Positions 1-8,532 of a stretch of DNA of 64,000 nt are shown here, piece by piece. The stretch comes from JAZGER01 sp036480335 (GTDB lineage: Bacteria; Pseudomonadota; Gammaproteobacteria; DSM-19610), in assembly GCA_036480335.1 (NCBI GenBank), contig JAZGGH010000040.1, forward strand, positions 31,042-95,041. Reading direction: 5' to 3'. The position numbers were made by a program, and so were the translations under genes. The notes beneath the pieces were generated by a model. The model made no database searches. It saw only the letters and a program-made list of their open reading frames with translations, and was not told the origin of the DNA. Numbering within the stretch: the stretch's first letter is position 1; every line of letters starts with the position of its first letter.

Positions 1-50
1 ATTCTGACGCTGTAACTAATAACCGCTCACTGCAAAAGAGATAATCCAAT

Positions 51-1328
51 ATGGTTCAGTCCACTGCAACATCAGGCGACATCAAATTAAATGATGTCAT
101 GCTGGCGATGGATATTGCCGATACCCTGCGGCATAAAAAGCTGCTCGTTGAACGTGTTCTGAATGAGGACACGCAACGACAGAAACTGATTGACAGGATT
201 CGATCGATTTACGAATCTCAGGGCATTGATGTTTCTGACGCAGTCATTGAAGAAGCCGTCAAGGCTATTCGCGACAAACGGTTTTCCTACAATCCGCCAC
301 CGGATGGCCTGGCGACCAGATTCTGGAAACTCTATGTCAGGCGCGGTCAGTGGGGCAAGAAAGTGGCGGCGGGATTTGCTGCCATTTTGGCCGCTTTCGG
401 TATTCATTACGGTGTCGTGACCGTGCCTCAAACTGCAGAGCTGAAACATCAGATAACCACCCTGAATGATGGCATCAAAGAGGCCGGGCAGGATATTGAT
501 CTGTTGTCTGACCGGCTTGTCAGAGTGAATCAAAGCTATGCCACCTTACACCGTGAATTTCCCGTGACGCTACAGAAAACCGCCGAGGATATCAGAAAGG
601 ATATTGCGACTGATTTGCAAAAAACAGGGCAATTACTCAAAACAGCTCGGGAATTTTCTCTGCAGCCAGATTTGAAGCCGGGAAATTTTGTTGAAAGGAA
701 AAAACCCGCCACGGTACAACTGGAGCAGCAACAGACGGTTTTGTCTAAAGTAGAAAATCGACTGGATCGTGCGGAAGAACTGATTCAGTTATTGCAGGAG
801 CTCGATCAGGTTCCGCAGGAGCTGAAACGATTGAATCAGGTGATTGTGGATGTTGCTCAGGAACCGGCTGGTAAGTTGCAGGCAGATGCTTTACTCAAGA
901 CGGGGTTTACCGCATTACGTAGTCGTGATGGCGAAAAGATTCATCAGTCGCTGGTATCTATGCAGGAATTGCTGGCTTTGCTTGAGCGCGAATACAGTTT
1001 GCGAATTGTAGCCAGGCCAGGAGAGCGTAGCGGTGTCTGGCGACGGCCCGATACGAATAGTCTGGCAAAAAACTATTATCTGATTGTTGAAGCAATTTCG
1101 GCGGATGGTGAGATCCTGGCAATTCCTGTTACATCGGAAGAGACGGGTGAGCTTGTGGATACAAAAACCTGGGGAGTTCGGGTATCAGCAACGGATTACA
1201 ATCGAATCGGGGCTGACAAACAGGATAATGGCATCATTGAACAGAATATCGTGGCAGTGAAGAAACGCGGCTTTCTGAAACCGGACTACCGGATAAATAC
1301 AACAGGTGGAACGATCACAAAATGGTAA
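51..1328 (+). CDS. DUF6384-like membrane-anchored coiled-coil protein
   Basis: A 425-residue protein of unknown function. The N-terminus (about residues 12-82) is a compact helical region with the pattern LNDVMLAMDIADTLRH, which I associate with the DUF6384 family. A single hydrophobic segment lies near residues 104-120 and is followed by heptad-rich, Gln/Leu/Glu-rich coiled coil to about residue 290. The C-terminal third (about 310-425) looks globular and beta-rich. The predicted layout is a cytoplasmic N-terminal head, one membrane pass and a long extracytoplasmic or cytoplasmic stalk. The next gene starts 7 bp after its stop and also encodes a coiled-coil protein, so the two probably form a complex. 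The operon may begin upstream of the window. The family assignment is from memory; the function is unknown. Confidence 0.8.
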   Translation: MVQSTATSGDIKLNDVMLAMDIADTLRHKKLLVERVLNEDTQRQKLIDRIRSIYESQGIDVSDAVIEEAVKAIRDKRFSYNPPPDGLATRFWKLYVRRGQWGKKVAAGFAAILAAFGIHYGVVTVPQTAELKHQITTLNDGIKEAGQDIDLLSDRLVRVNQSYATLHREFPVTLQKTAEDIRKDIATDLQKTGQLLKTAREFSLQPDLKPGNFVERKKPATVQLEQQQTVLSKVENRLDRAEELIQLLQELDQVPQELKRLNQVIVDVAQEPAGKLQADALLKTGFTALRSRDGEKIHQSLVSMQELLALLEREYSLRIVARPGERSGVWRRPDTNSLAKNYYLIVEAISADGEILAIPVTSEETGELVDTKTWGVRVSATDYNRIGADKQDNGIIEQNIVAVKKRGFLKPDYRINTTGGTITKW

Positions 1329-1335
1329 TAACAGA

Positions 1336-2823
1336 ATGAGTGGACGTCAGGTTCTTGCACAAATAGACCGTACTCTGCAACAGATCCGAGAAGATCTGCA
1401 GGGCATGGAAGACAGGGTATCGTTATCTGCAGAGCAACTAGTGGAGCTGCGGCAGCATGAATCTTCCATATATCGTAAGTTGGCAGAACTGCGCATAGAC
1501 GATTTTCAATCGGGTAGTTTTCTACAGGATCTGGATGCTGCAGAGCATCAGGCTGCCAAATTGCTGGTGGAAAGAAAACAGGCGCAGGCCGAGCTAATGC
1601 AGAAAATTGAAGCTTCCCGCCTGACATTGAATGAGCTGGAGGCTGCACGCCAGTCACAGGTGGAACAACTGCACAAGGCATCGGAAACGATGCAACAACA
1701 GATTGATGTCACCTATGCCTCTCTGCAGAAAACAGAAGCCTATCAAACACAGCAGGCAAAGACACAAAAGGCAGTGGATACACTCGCGGCAGCCGAAAAA
1801 AAGGTTAAACAGGCAGAGCAGGACCAGAACACCAAAGGCCAACCTTTTCGTGATGACAGCTTGTTCGCATATCTGTGGAAAAAGCATTACGGGACGGCAG
1901 AATATAAAGCAAATTTCATTGCTCGGTTTTTTGATCAGATGCTGGCAAGACATATCCGTTTTGAATCTGCAAGGCAGAATTATTTTATGCTGGAAGAAAT
2001 TCCCCGGCGTTTGCTGGACCACAGTAAAGGTCTGCAGAAAAAACTCAATGAAGAAATGGCAGCTTTGTCTGAACTGGAAAAGCAGGCAGAAAAGGCCGAT
2101 GGTGTGCCTGCGCTTGAAGCTGTTGTTGATGAAGAAAAACAGCGCCTGGTAGCGCTGGATGCGGATATCAATCAGCAGGAAGAAGTCTTTGCCGGACTGA
2201 TTGACGAAGAAGAGATCTATATCTCTGGCAAGGATGATTATTTCAGGCAGGCGATTTCTGTACTGGTGAATAATTTTCGTGCCGAGCCTATCCCCGAGTT
2301 ACGTCGTGAAGCGGAATTGACCTATGGCTATGAGGATGACTCGCTGGTCAGTCAGCTCGGCCAGCTACGTTCCCGCAAGGCTTCGCTGGATCAGGGTATG
2401 CAGGATAACTCGCAGGTGCATCAACAATACAAAAAACGCTTGCGTGATATGGAAGATATTCGTCGCAGTTTTAAGCAATATGATTACGATGCTTCCAACT
2501 CGCGTTTCAATGATCCTCAGTCACTTGAAATTCTGCTGCGGGAGTTTCGTCGTGGTGCTATCAATGCTGATCGTGTGTGGGTGGCAATCGAACGCAATCA
2601 GAAGTTTATCCGTTACCGGAATTATCCTTCTTCTGGCGGTATCGGCTTCCCGGGTGGTATCTCTTTCCCCGGTTCTGTGCGTATTCCGCGGGGCATTCGT
2701 ATTCCTGGTGGTCTGGGAGGTATTCTCGGTGGCATGCGTGGCGGTGGCGGTGGATTCAGGCTACCTCGCGGTGGTGGTGGCCTGGGTGGCGGAGGTGGTT
2801 TCCGTACCGGAGGTGGTTTTTAG
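1336..2823 (+). CDS. Coiled-coil protein with Gly-rich C-terminal tail
   Basis: A 495-residue protein of unknown function. The ATG at 1336 is preferred because it lies 7 bp after the preceding stop; an in-frame GTG at 1306 would overlap that gene. Residues from the start to about 400 are almost wholly charged or Gln-rich heptads, broken by a more globular stretch near 165-230. The last 70 residues switch to a Gly/Arg/Phe-rich tail with repeated GGGGG, RGGGG and FRTGGGF elements, resembling low-complexity tails that bind RNA or membranes or that self-associate. There is no signal peptide or clear membrane segment. Its partner is most likely the membrane-anchored coiled-coil protein encoded just upstream. 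The 3' end overlaps the convergent cytochrome gene by 4 bp. Confidence 0.8.
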   Translation: MSGRQVLAQIDRTLQQIREDLQGMEDRVSLSAEQLVELRQHESSIYRKLAELRIDDFQSGSFLQDLDAAEHQAAKLLVERKQAQAELMQKIEASRLTLNELEAARQSQVEQLHKASETMQQQIDVTYASLQKTEAYQTQQAKTQKAVDTLAAAEKKVKQAEQDQNTKGQPFRDDSLFAYLWKKHYGTAEYKANFIARFFDQMLARHIRFESARQNYFMLEEIPRRLLDHSKGLQKKLNEEMAALSELEKQAEKADGVPALEAVVDEEKQRLVALDADINQQEEVFAGLIDEEEIYISGKDDYFRQAISVLVNNFRAEPIPELRREAELTYGYEDDSLVSQLGQLRSRKASLDQGMQDNSQVHQQYKKRLRDMEDIRRSFKQYDYDASNSRFNDPQSLEILLREFRRGAINADRVWVAIERNQKFIRYRNYPSSGGIGFPGGISFPGSVRIPRGIRIPGGLGGILGGMRGGGGGFRLPRGGGGLGGGGGFRTGGGF

Positions 2824-5114
2824 TGTTGTCGGTTTCGCTGTTTGATCTGTTGTAGAAGCATTTTTGCATTTTCATTCCAGGGGGCGATCCTGAGCCATAA
2901 GCCTGTGGTTTTTTCAGCCTCTTTATAGTGGCCGGCATTCATGAGTGCCGGCACCAGGGCAAGGAGTATTTCCTGGTGTGATGGGTTGAGATTGTGCGAT
3001 ACCCTGAGCATATTCAGAGACGCCTGTTTTTTTCCTGCACTATCCAGTGCCAGCGCATAGACGTATTTCAGATAGGCATTTTCTGCATCCAGATCACTGG
3101 CTTTTTTGAACATAGCGAGTGCTTTTTCCTGTCGGTCTGTTCGAATTAATAGCAAACCGTATGCGTGATAGAGTTCGGCCGTATCCGGCATTAACGACAG
3201 GGCCGTATTTATTAACGGCTCTGCTTTATTATCCTGATTCTGTTGCCGGTATATATCTGCCAGATTGAGGTAGGCTGGAATATAAAATCGCTCGATTCGT
3301 ATTGCCGCCTGGTAATGGGTTTCTGCTTTTTCCATGGCGCTGGTTTGTCGGTAATAATTGGCCAGATTAGTCAGCGAGGCAGGATCATCCAGATTTTCCT
3401 GCAGTGAATGCAGGTATTCCCCGATGGATGTTTCATAGTGTTTCGACAGGGTTTTGTCTTTTAACAACTGCTGATTGCCAGCGATAGTGGATGCTGCCCG
3501 AATTCTCACTGCTCTGACGGGGTCGTTTAGTAACTTTGCAGCAAGTTTGATGCGTAGTTGCGAGGGTAGCGTGTCGATGATGTCTAGTGATGCCAGTCGA
3601 ATTTTTGGGTCAGTATGTTGAACATACTGTTGGCTGGCTGCATAGGTGTCAGCGCCAGGATATTGTGATAGAAGAGTGATGGCTGTAGCTTTTGCTATTG
3701 TTGGGTATGCAGTGTTGTTGGCTGCCAGTAGCAGTAATCGATGGGCATCGGGTATTCCTTGTCTGCCTGCATCCAGAGCGGTGGCAAAATGAGCTGCTGG
3801 TGACTTTTCTTTGCCATACCATTGTTCAAGGACTGTCTGCGCCCATTGATTGTTTTTGCCTTTATGGCAAGTGGTACAGACATTGGGTGTATCCATTTGC
3901 AGTGACAAATCGGGCCGTGGAATCCTGAAGCTGTGATCATGTCGCTGGTCTATCTGCATAATATTTTTGACCGGCATATGACAGGATACACACAAGGAAG
4001 AAGTGGAATCCAATGGGTGAAAATGATGTTTTTCTGTGGCATAGTTTTTTGCGGAATGGCAGCGACTGCAGAGCTGATTGCCTTCGGCTTTTAATTTCAG
4101 GCTATGTGGCTCATGGCAGTCTGAACAGATAACACCTTGACGGTACATCTTACTTTGCAGGAACGAACCATAAACATAGACTTCATCATCTGCCTGGCCA
4201 TCAGCGGTGTATAGCCCTGCTTCCAGTGTGGACGGTACATAATGATCAAGAAAAGCAGAGCCATGTTGATACTGTCCCCAGATATTGCTTCGCCGTGAGT
4301 GGCAACGGGCGCAGGTGGTTATTTCTGCATCGGATGATTTTTTTACCGGCGAGCGTTTGGCGTTACCTGTTTGTTTGTCCTGTTTCCATAAGTGTGAATC
4401 TTCCAGGTGAATTGCAAGACCGTTATTGGCAGATAGGCTGTTGCTGTCAGTTGCATTGCTTGCCCATGCAACATGTTTGCTCCCAGGTCCATGACAAGCT
4501 TCGCAGGAAACATCCAGGTCGCTCCAGGATGTCTGGTAGTTGTTCGTCGCTGCATCATAGTTTTTTCTCAGGTCTGTTGAATGGCATTCAGCGCAGGCAA
4601 GATTCCAGTTTTGCCGCAATCCTGTCCAGTGCAACAGATGCGTATGTGTCACCTGTTCATCAGGATATAGATGGAACCAGCGTTGCCCCTGTTCTTGTTT
4701 TGGTCTTGTATCCCAGGCAATGGTAAAGGCCTGCAATCTACCGCCAGGGATTTCAATCAGGTATTGTTGTAACGGATAGATGCCAAAAGTGTATTTGATT
4801 TCAAATTCGGCAAGCTTGCCATCTGCGCCATCGGTTCTGACATAAAAATGATTGTCTTTTTTCAGAAACACAGATTTTGTTCCCGCGTATTCATAAGCCC
4901 GGTTAGAAAAATCTCCCAGTACCGTTTCTTCGTTGGCAATCTGCATCGCCAGGTCGTGGTGTGAATTCTGCCATAAGGCGACTTCTTTACTGTGGCAGGT
5001 CTTGCAGGCAGCGATTCCTGTGTACTCAGGGTTTTTCTGGTGAGTATATATTTCATCGGTCTCGCTCACTGGCGAGTAGAAAATAAAAGCTATTATCAAT
5101 AATTTAAGCATCAC
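2820..5114 (-). CDS. Octahaem c-type cytochrome with TPR domain
   Basis: A 764-residue exported protein with a short N-terminal hydrophobic signal (residues 1-17). Eight CXXCH haem-attachment motifs occur at about residues 37, 174, 204, 268, 330, 349, 375 and 413, all in the first 420 residues and fitting the cytochrome c554 / multihaem cytochrome superfamily. A helical region of HEAT-like character follows (about 430-555). Residues 560-760 hold tandem TPR-type repeats ('ALAMFKKASDLDAENAYLKYVYALAL'-like periodicity). It probably works in the periplasm in electron transfer, with the TPR part docking a partner. Related haem-TPR fusions are known in other proteobacteria, but I cannot name the electron donor or acceptor. 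The neighbouring sulfatase genes are divergent. Haem insertion would need a cytochrome c maturation system, which is not in this window. Confidence 0.85.
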   Translation of the reverse strand: MMLKLLIIAFIFYSPVSETDEIYTHQKNPEYTGIAACKTCHSKEVALWQNSHHDLAMQIANEETVLGDFSNRAYEYAGTKSVFLKKDNHFYVRTDGADGKLAEFEIKYTFGIYPLQQYLIEIPGGRLQAFTIAWDTRPKQEQGQRWFHLYPDEQVTHTHLLHWTGLRQNWNLACAECHSTDLRKNYDAATNNYQTSWSDLDVSCEACHGPGSKHVAWASNATDSNSLSANNGLAIHLEDSHLWKQDKQTGNAKRSPVKKSSDAEITTCARCHSRRSNIWGQYQHGSAFLDHYVPSTLEAGLYTADGQADDEVYVYGSFLQSKMYRQGVICSDCHEPHSLKLKAEGNQLCSRCHSAKNYATEKHHFHPLDSTSSLCVSCHMPVKNIMQIDQRHDHSFRIPRPDLSLQMDTPNVCTTCHKGKNNQWAQTVLEQWYGKEKSPAAHFATALDAGRQGIPDAHRLLLLAANNTAYPTIAKATAITLLSQYPGADTYAASQQYVQHTDPKIRLASLDIIDTLPSQLRIKLAAKLLNDPVRAVRIRAASTIAGNQQLLKDKTLSKHYETSIGEYLHSLQENLDDPASLTNLANYYRQTSAMEKAETHYQAAIRIERFYIPAYLNLADIYRQQNQDNKAEPLINTALSLMPDTAELYHAYGLLLIRTDRQEKALAMFKKASDLDAENAYLKYVYALALDSAGKKQASLNMLRVSHNLNPSHQEILLALVPALMNAGHYKEAEKTTGLWLRIAPWNENAKMLLQQIKQRNRQH

Positions 5115-5244
5115 AACGTAGATATTACATTAATTACATACGGTGGACTTTAACAGATTCCCTGCTGGTTTTAACATAATAACACTGAAAATGTGGTATT
5201 CTGTTGCTAACAAATAAGAAGATCCTGGAAATTAAGAGGGACTG

Positions 5245-8200
5245 ATGATTAAATTCTGTATTACCTTTTTTATGGTTGCTATTTTCTTGCCGCAATTTGC
5301 CTTTGCTGCGTTGCAATGGGAAGCTGGTCGTATTGTTGCTGATCAGGGGGGTACTGAATGGCATCGAATCAATCTTGAAAATAGCTATACTGATGCGGCT
5401 ATCATTATGGGGGCGCTGTCTCTGAATGATGATGAGCCTGCTATTGTCAGGGTCAGGAATGGTGTTCAGGTTGACGCGGGTAATCAATATTATTTTGAAT
5501 ACCGTATTGAGAACAGGCTGGCTGTGCCAACTAACCCACTCACTTTTTCACACGGTAGCGAAACATTCGGCTATCTTGTCGCTGAAAAAGGTGTGCACGA
5601 TATTGTCAGTCAGGATGGCAGTCGTGCCTCCAGATGGATAGTCGGTAGTACAAATGTCGGGCGGATATTTCAACGCGCCGATTTTCCTACCGCGCTTCCG
5701 GCCGTTGGCGGCTCAGGAATCGAGATTGCATTTGAAAATTCCAGCTATGTGTTATTAACACAGATAGTCACATCGAATGAGTCAACACCTGCCGGAACCC
5801 GGATTCGATATGCAAAAAAAAATGGCTTTGAAGTCCGCGTTCAGGAATATGAAGATTACACTTCCCCATTTCCCCATTTACCTGATCATGTGATTGAACG
5901 GGTTGATTATGTTGCTGTACAGAGGGGAAATAATTATACGCCGCTACCGGTAACGGATATTCGTTATCGGGCACATTCTACCTGGAAAGTGCCCAGATTG
6001 AATGCCTGGCCTGAGAGTAAATTTGGTGACCATCGTACAGAAGTTCTCAAAAATGGCTGGGTTAGGCAGCCATTGATTTTTGCGCAGATTCGTTCGCATC
6101 GTCATAAGGATGCTTTATCTGTACGACTGCTTGAAACCAGGGAAAGTACCACTACAGCCGGCATGATGGAGTTTGATTTTGCCCTGCAGGAGGATGGCGT
6201 ACCTAACGAAGGTTCATTGCTACTAACGGATATGCAGCTGAATGACAATGGCTTTGAAACAGTTGACTGGCTCGCGATTGATGTGCCTGAAATTACCCGG
6301 CCGAATATTCTTTTTATTGCAGTTGATGATCTCAGGCCGGATCTTGGCGTCTATGGGTTCAGTTTTAGCGGTTCGGCAAATCCACAACTGGTTAAAACGC
6401 CGAATATTAATCGTCTTGCCAAATCCGGTATTAAATTCAGCAGTGCCTATAGTCAGGTTGCTGTTTGTGCGGCATCCAGGAACAGTGTGTTGAGTGGTCT
6501 GCGTCCTGAAAGCACACATCGTTGGGATGAAAAAAATCAATTGCACTGGGGTGTTAACGAGGAAGATAATCTGGCAGAAAATAATTATACATTGGCTGCC
6601 CCGGACAGTTTTGTGCCATTGCCGCTACATATGCAACGAAGTGACTATTATACCTTGAGTGTAGGCAAGGTATATCATCGGCCGAACGTGGAGTATGCTG
6701 ATATTCAGGGATGGGATACACTGCTAACAACGGGTAATAGCGGTACTGCCAGGCCGGAAGAACGCTGCATGGTCGGCAGCCTGGATCTTAATGCCGTGCC
6801 GATGAGTAAAATTTGTCCATCTGGACAGGAAAAGAAAATAAGCATTACACACGCTTTTGATTACGATCCGGCAAATACAGTGAATCTGACAGCCGATCAG
6901 CGTTCTGCAAATACTGTTTTACAGTATCTGGAAGATTTCAGGGCGGGGACTCTGGGGCCACAAAAGAATTTCTTTTTTGCCGTGGGTTTTAATAAGCCAC
7001 ATGCTCCCTTTGTCACGACAACCGATAAACTCAGGCAATACCCGCTACAGGATGTCAAAGTGCCTGGGATTAAGCCGCCACTGTTGTCAGCAAGTACTAG
7101 CATTTCCCTGTGGGGAGAGATGCAAAAATATTTCTATTCATTGCCCATGTCAACAACAATCAGTGCGATTAATGAAACGGTAACAACTATTTCTGTTGTT
7201 GATGTACAGCGGTTTTCGGTGGGGCAACAGCTTATTCTATACGACGCCTTGCCTGTGGGGTCTTTTCGTCATCTGGAGCATGTTCTCATAGATTCAATCA
7301 ATACTGTAGCGGCAACGATTACCGTACAACGTGGATATGGCTCCACCGCATTACCACATTCTGCCGGCTCGATAATTGCGCATAATCGATTGTTACTTAG
7401 CTACAGTGACACAAATCCTGAAAAAATACTGGCTAAGGAAAAACAATTGACGATCGGTAGTGAGATTGCCTGGTTGCCAGCGTTGCATACGGATATTCAG
7501 GACAGTCTGGCACCGTTTACCAACTATGGACTTACCGGCAGGTTTATCGACCCTGTCGATTATGCAGCGGTGATTCAGGATATACGCCGACACTACTGGG
7601 CGAGTATTTCTATGGTGGATGATGAAGTTGGAAAGCTGGTCAATGCGATCAAAAATGATCCGCAACTGAGCAAAAACACCATTATTATCCTCTGGTCAGA
7701 CCACGGTTATTATCTCGGTGAATACGGTCAATGGTCTAAACATACGAATGGTGAGTTGGCCACGCATGTACCCCTGATCGTCAGTACACCCGGCACACGT
7801 CAACTTGAGAATATGGTGGATATCAGTGCGGGAAATGATGTGCGCAAAGCAGCACGCCCTCAGTTTGTTGAATTGGTCGATCTGTATCCAACCATTGTGC
7901 AGTTGGCGGGTATCAAATCACCGGTAAATATTGATAAAGCAGAATATCTGCAGGGGCAGAGTTTTGCTTCCCTGTTAACTGAAAAAGGTAAAACTCTTCC
8001 CTGGAAACGGTATGCTTTTAGCCAGTTCGAGGTCAAGGCTGTTGTCAGTGATCGTCATCGGCAGGTGCGAGGAACTTCGGTGCGTTCAAATAAATGGCGC
8101 TATACGGAATGGCGACAGCTGAATGCTGGTTCAGATGGAAATGGGACCCCGATTAGAAAGATTAATACCGGACGTACCATTATCGGGCAATACGGTGATG

Positions 8201-8466
8201 CGTTGCCTGTCGATGCGTTAAACCCGGCAGCGGGTCTGATTGCAGCAGAATTATATTATGAAAGTGAAATCAAGGCTTATCGGAATGATCCGGATATAGC
8301 CGCTGTACCAAAAAATTATGCCCATCCTGATTTGGTCGATACGGTTATTCCTGTGAATTATCCGGCTGCTGCGCCAGCAATCAGAACTGTCATTGAGCTG
8401 TTGCGCACTAAATTGAAATATGCGGATAAAGGCTGTACAGCAAAGGATCTGACATGTGAAAGGTAA
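5245..8466 (+). CDS. Exported sulfatase with lectin-like N-terminal repeats
   Basis: A 1073-residue sulfatase of the iduronate-2-sulfatase type. The start follows a good ribosome site (AGAGGGA) and gives a signal peptide ending near AFA (residue 21). Residues 22-345 form about three beta-rich repeats that resemble H-type-lectin-like sandwiches and probably bind glycan. The sulfatase domain starts at RPNILFIAVDD (residue 352). The formylglycine signature is C408-A-A-S-R, and the distal metal/substrate motifs SDHGYYLGEYG..SKH are present. About 90 residues near 630-720 interrupt the sulfatase fold with a beta-rich module ending in TVQRG..STALPHSAGS. The substrate is probably a sulfated glycan. 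A Cys-type sulfatase needs a formylglycine-generating enzyme, and none is encoded here. The next gene is a shorter paralogue 66 bp downstream. Confidence 0.88.
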   Translation: MIKFCITFFMVAIFLPQFAFAALQWEAGRIVADQGGTEWHRINLENSYTDAAIIMGALSLNDDEPAIVRVRNGVQVDAGNQYYFEYRIENRLAVPTNPLTFSHGSETFGYLVAEKGVHDIVSQDGSRASRWIVGSTNVGRIFQRADFPTALPAVGGSGIEIAFENSSYVLLTQIVTSNESTPAGTRIRYAKKNGFEVRVQEYEDYTSPFPHLPDHVIERVDYVAVQRGNNYTPLPVTDIRYRAHSTWKVPRLNAWPESKFGDHRTEVLKNGWVRQPLIFAQIRSHRHKDALSVRLLETRESTTTAGMMEFDFALQEDGVPNEGSLLLTDMQLNDNGFETVDWLAIDVPEITRPNILFIAVDDLRPDLGVYGFSFSGSANPQLVKTPNINRLAKSGIKFSSAYSQVAVCAASRNSVLSGLRPESTHRWDEKNQLHWGVNEEDNLAENNYTLAAPDSFVPLPLHMQRSDYYTLSVGKVYHRPNVEYADIQGWDTLLTTGNSGTARPEERCMVGSLDLNAVPMSKICPSGQEKKISITHAFDYDPANTVNLTADQRSANTVLQYLEDFRAGTLGPQKNFFFAVGFNKPHAPFVTTTDKLRQYPLQDVKVPGIKPPLLSASTSISLWGEMQKYFYSLPMSTTISAINETVTTISVVDVQRFSVGQQLILYDALPVGSFRHLEHVLIDSINTVAATITVQRGYGSTALPHSAGSIIAHNRLLLSYSDTNPEKILAKEKQLTIGSEIAWLPALHTDIQDSLAPFTNYGLTGRFIDPVDYAAVIQDIRRHYWASISMVDDEVGKLVNAIKNDPQLSKNTIIILWSDHGYYLGEYGQWSKHTNGELATHVPLIVSTPGTRQLENMVDISAGNDVRKAARPQFVELVDLYPTIVQLAGIKSPVNIDKAEYLQGQSFASLLTEKGKTLPWKRYAFSQFEVKAVVSDRHRQVRGTSVRSNKWRYTEWRQLNAGSDGNGTPIRKINTGRTIIGQYGDALPVDALNPAAGLIAAELYYESEIKAYRNDPDIAAVPKNYAHPDLVDTVIPVNYPAAAPAIRTVIELLRTKLKYADKGCTAKDLTCER

Positions 8467-8532
8467 TCAGAGGTTTCTTAGTCATTCTGGAGACCGTATA
8501 ATAATTATATATTCATAATCAGGACAATATCT

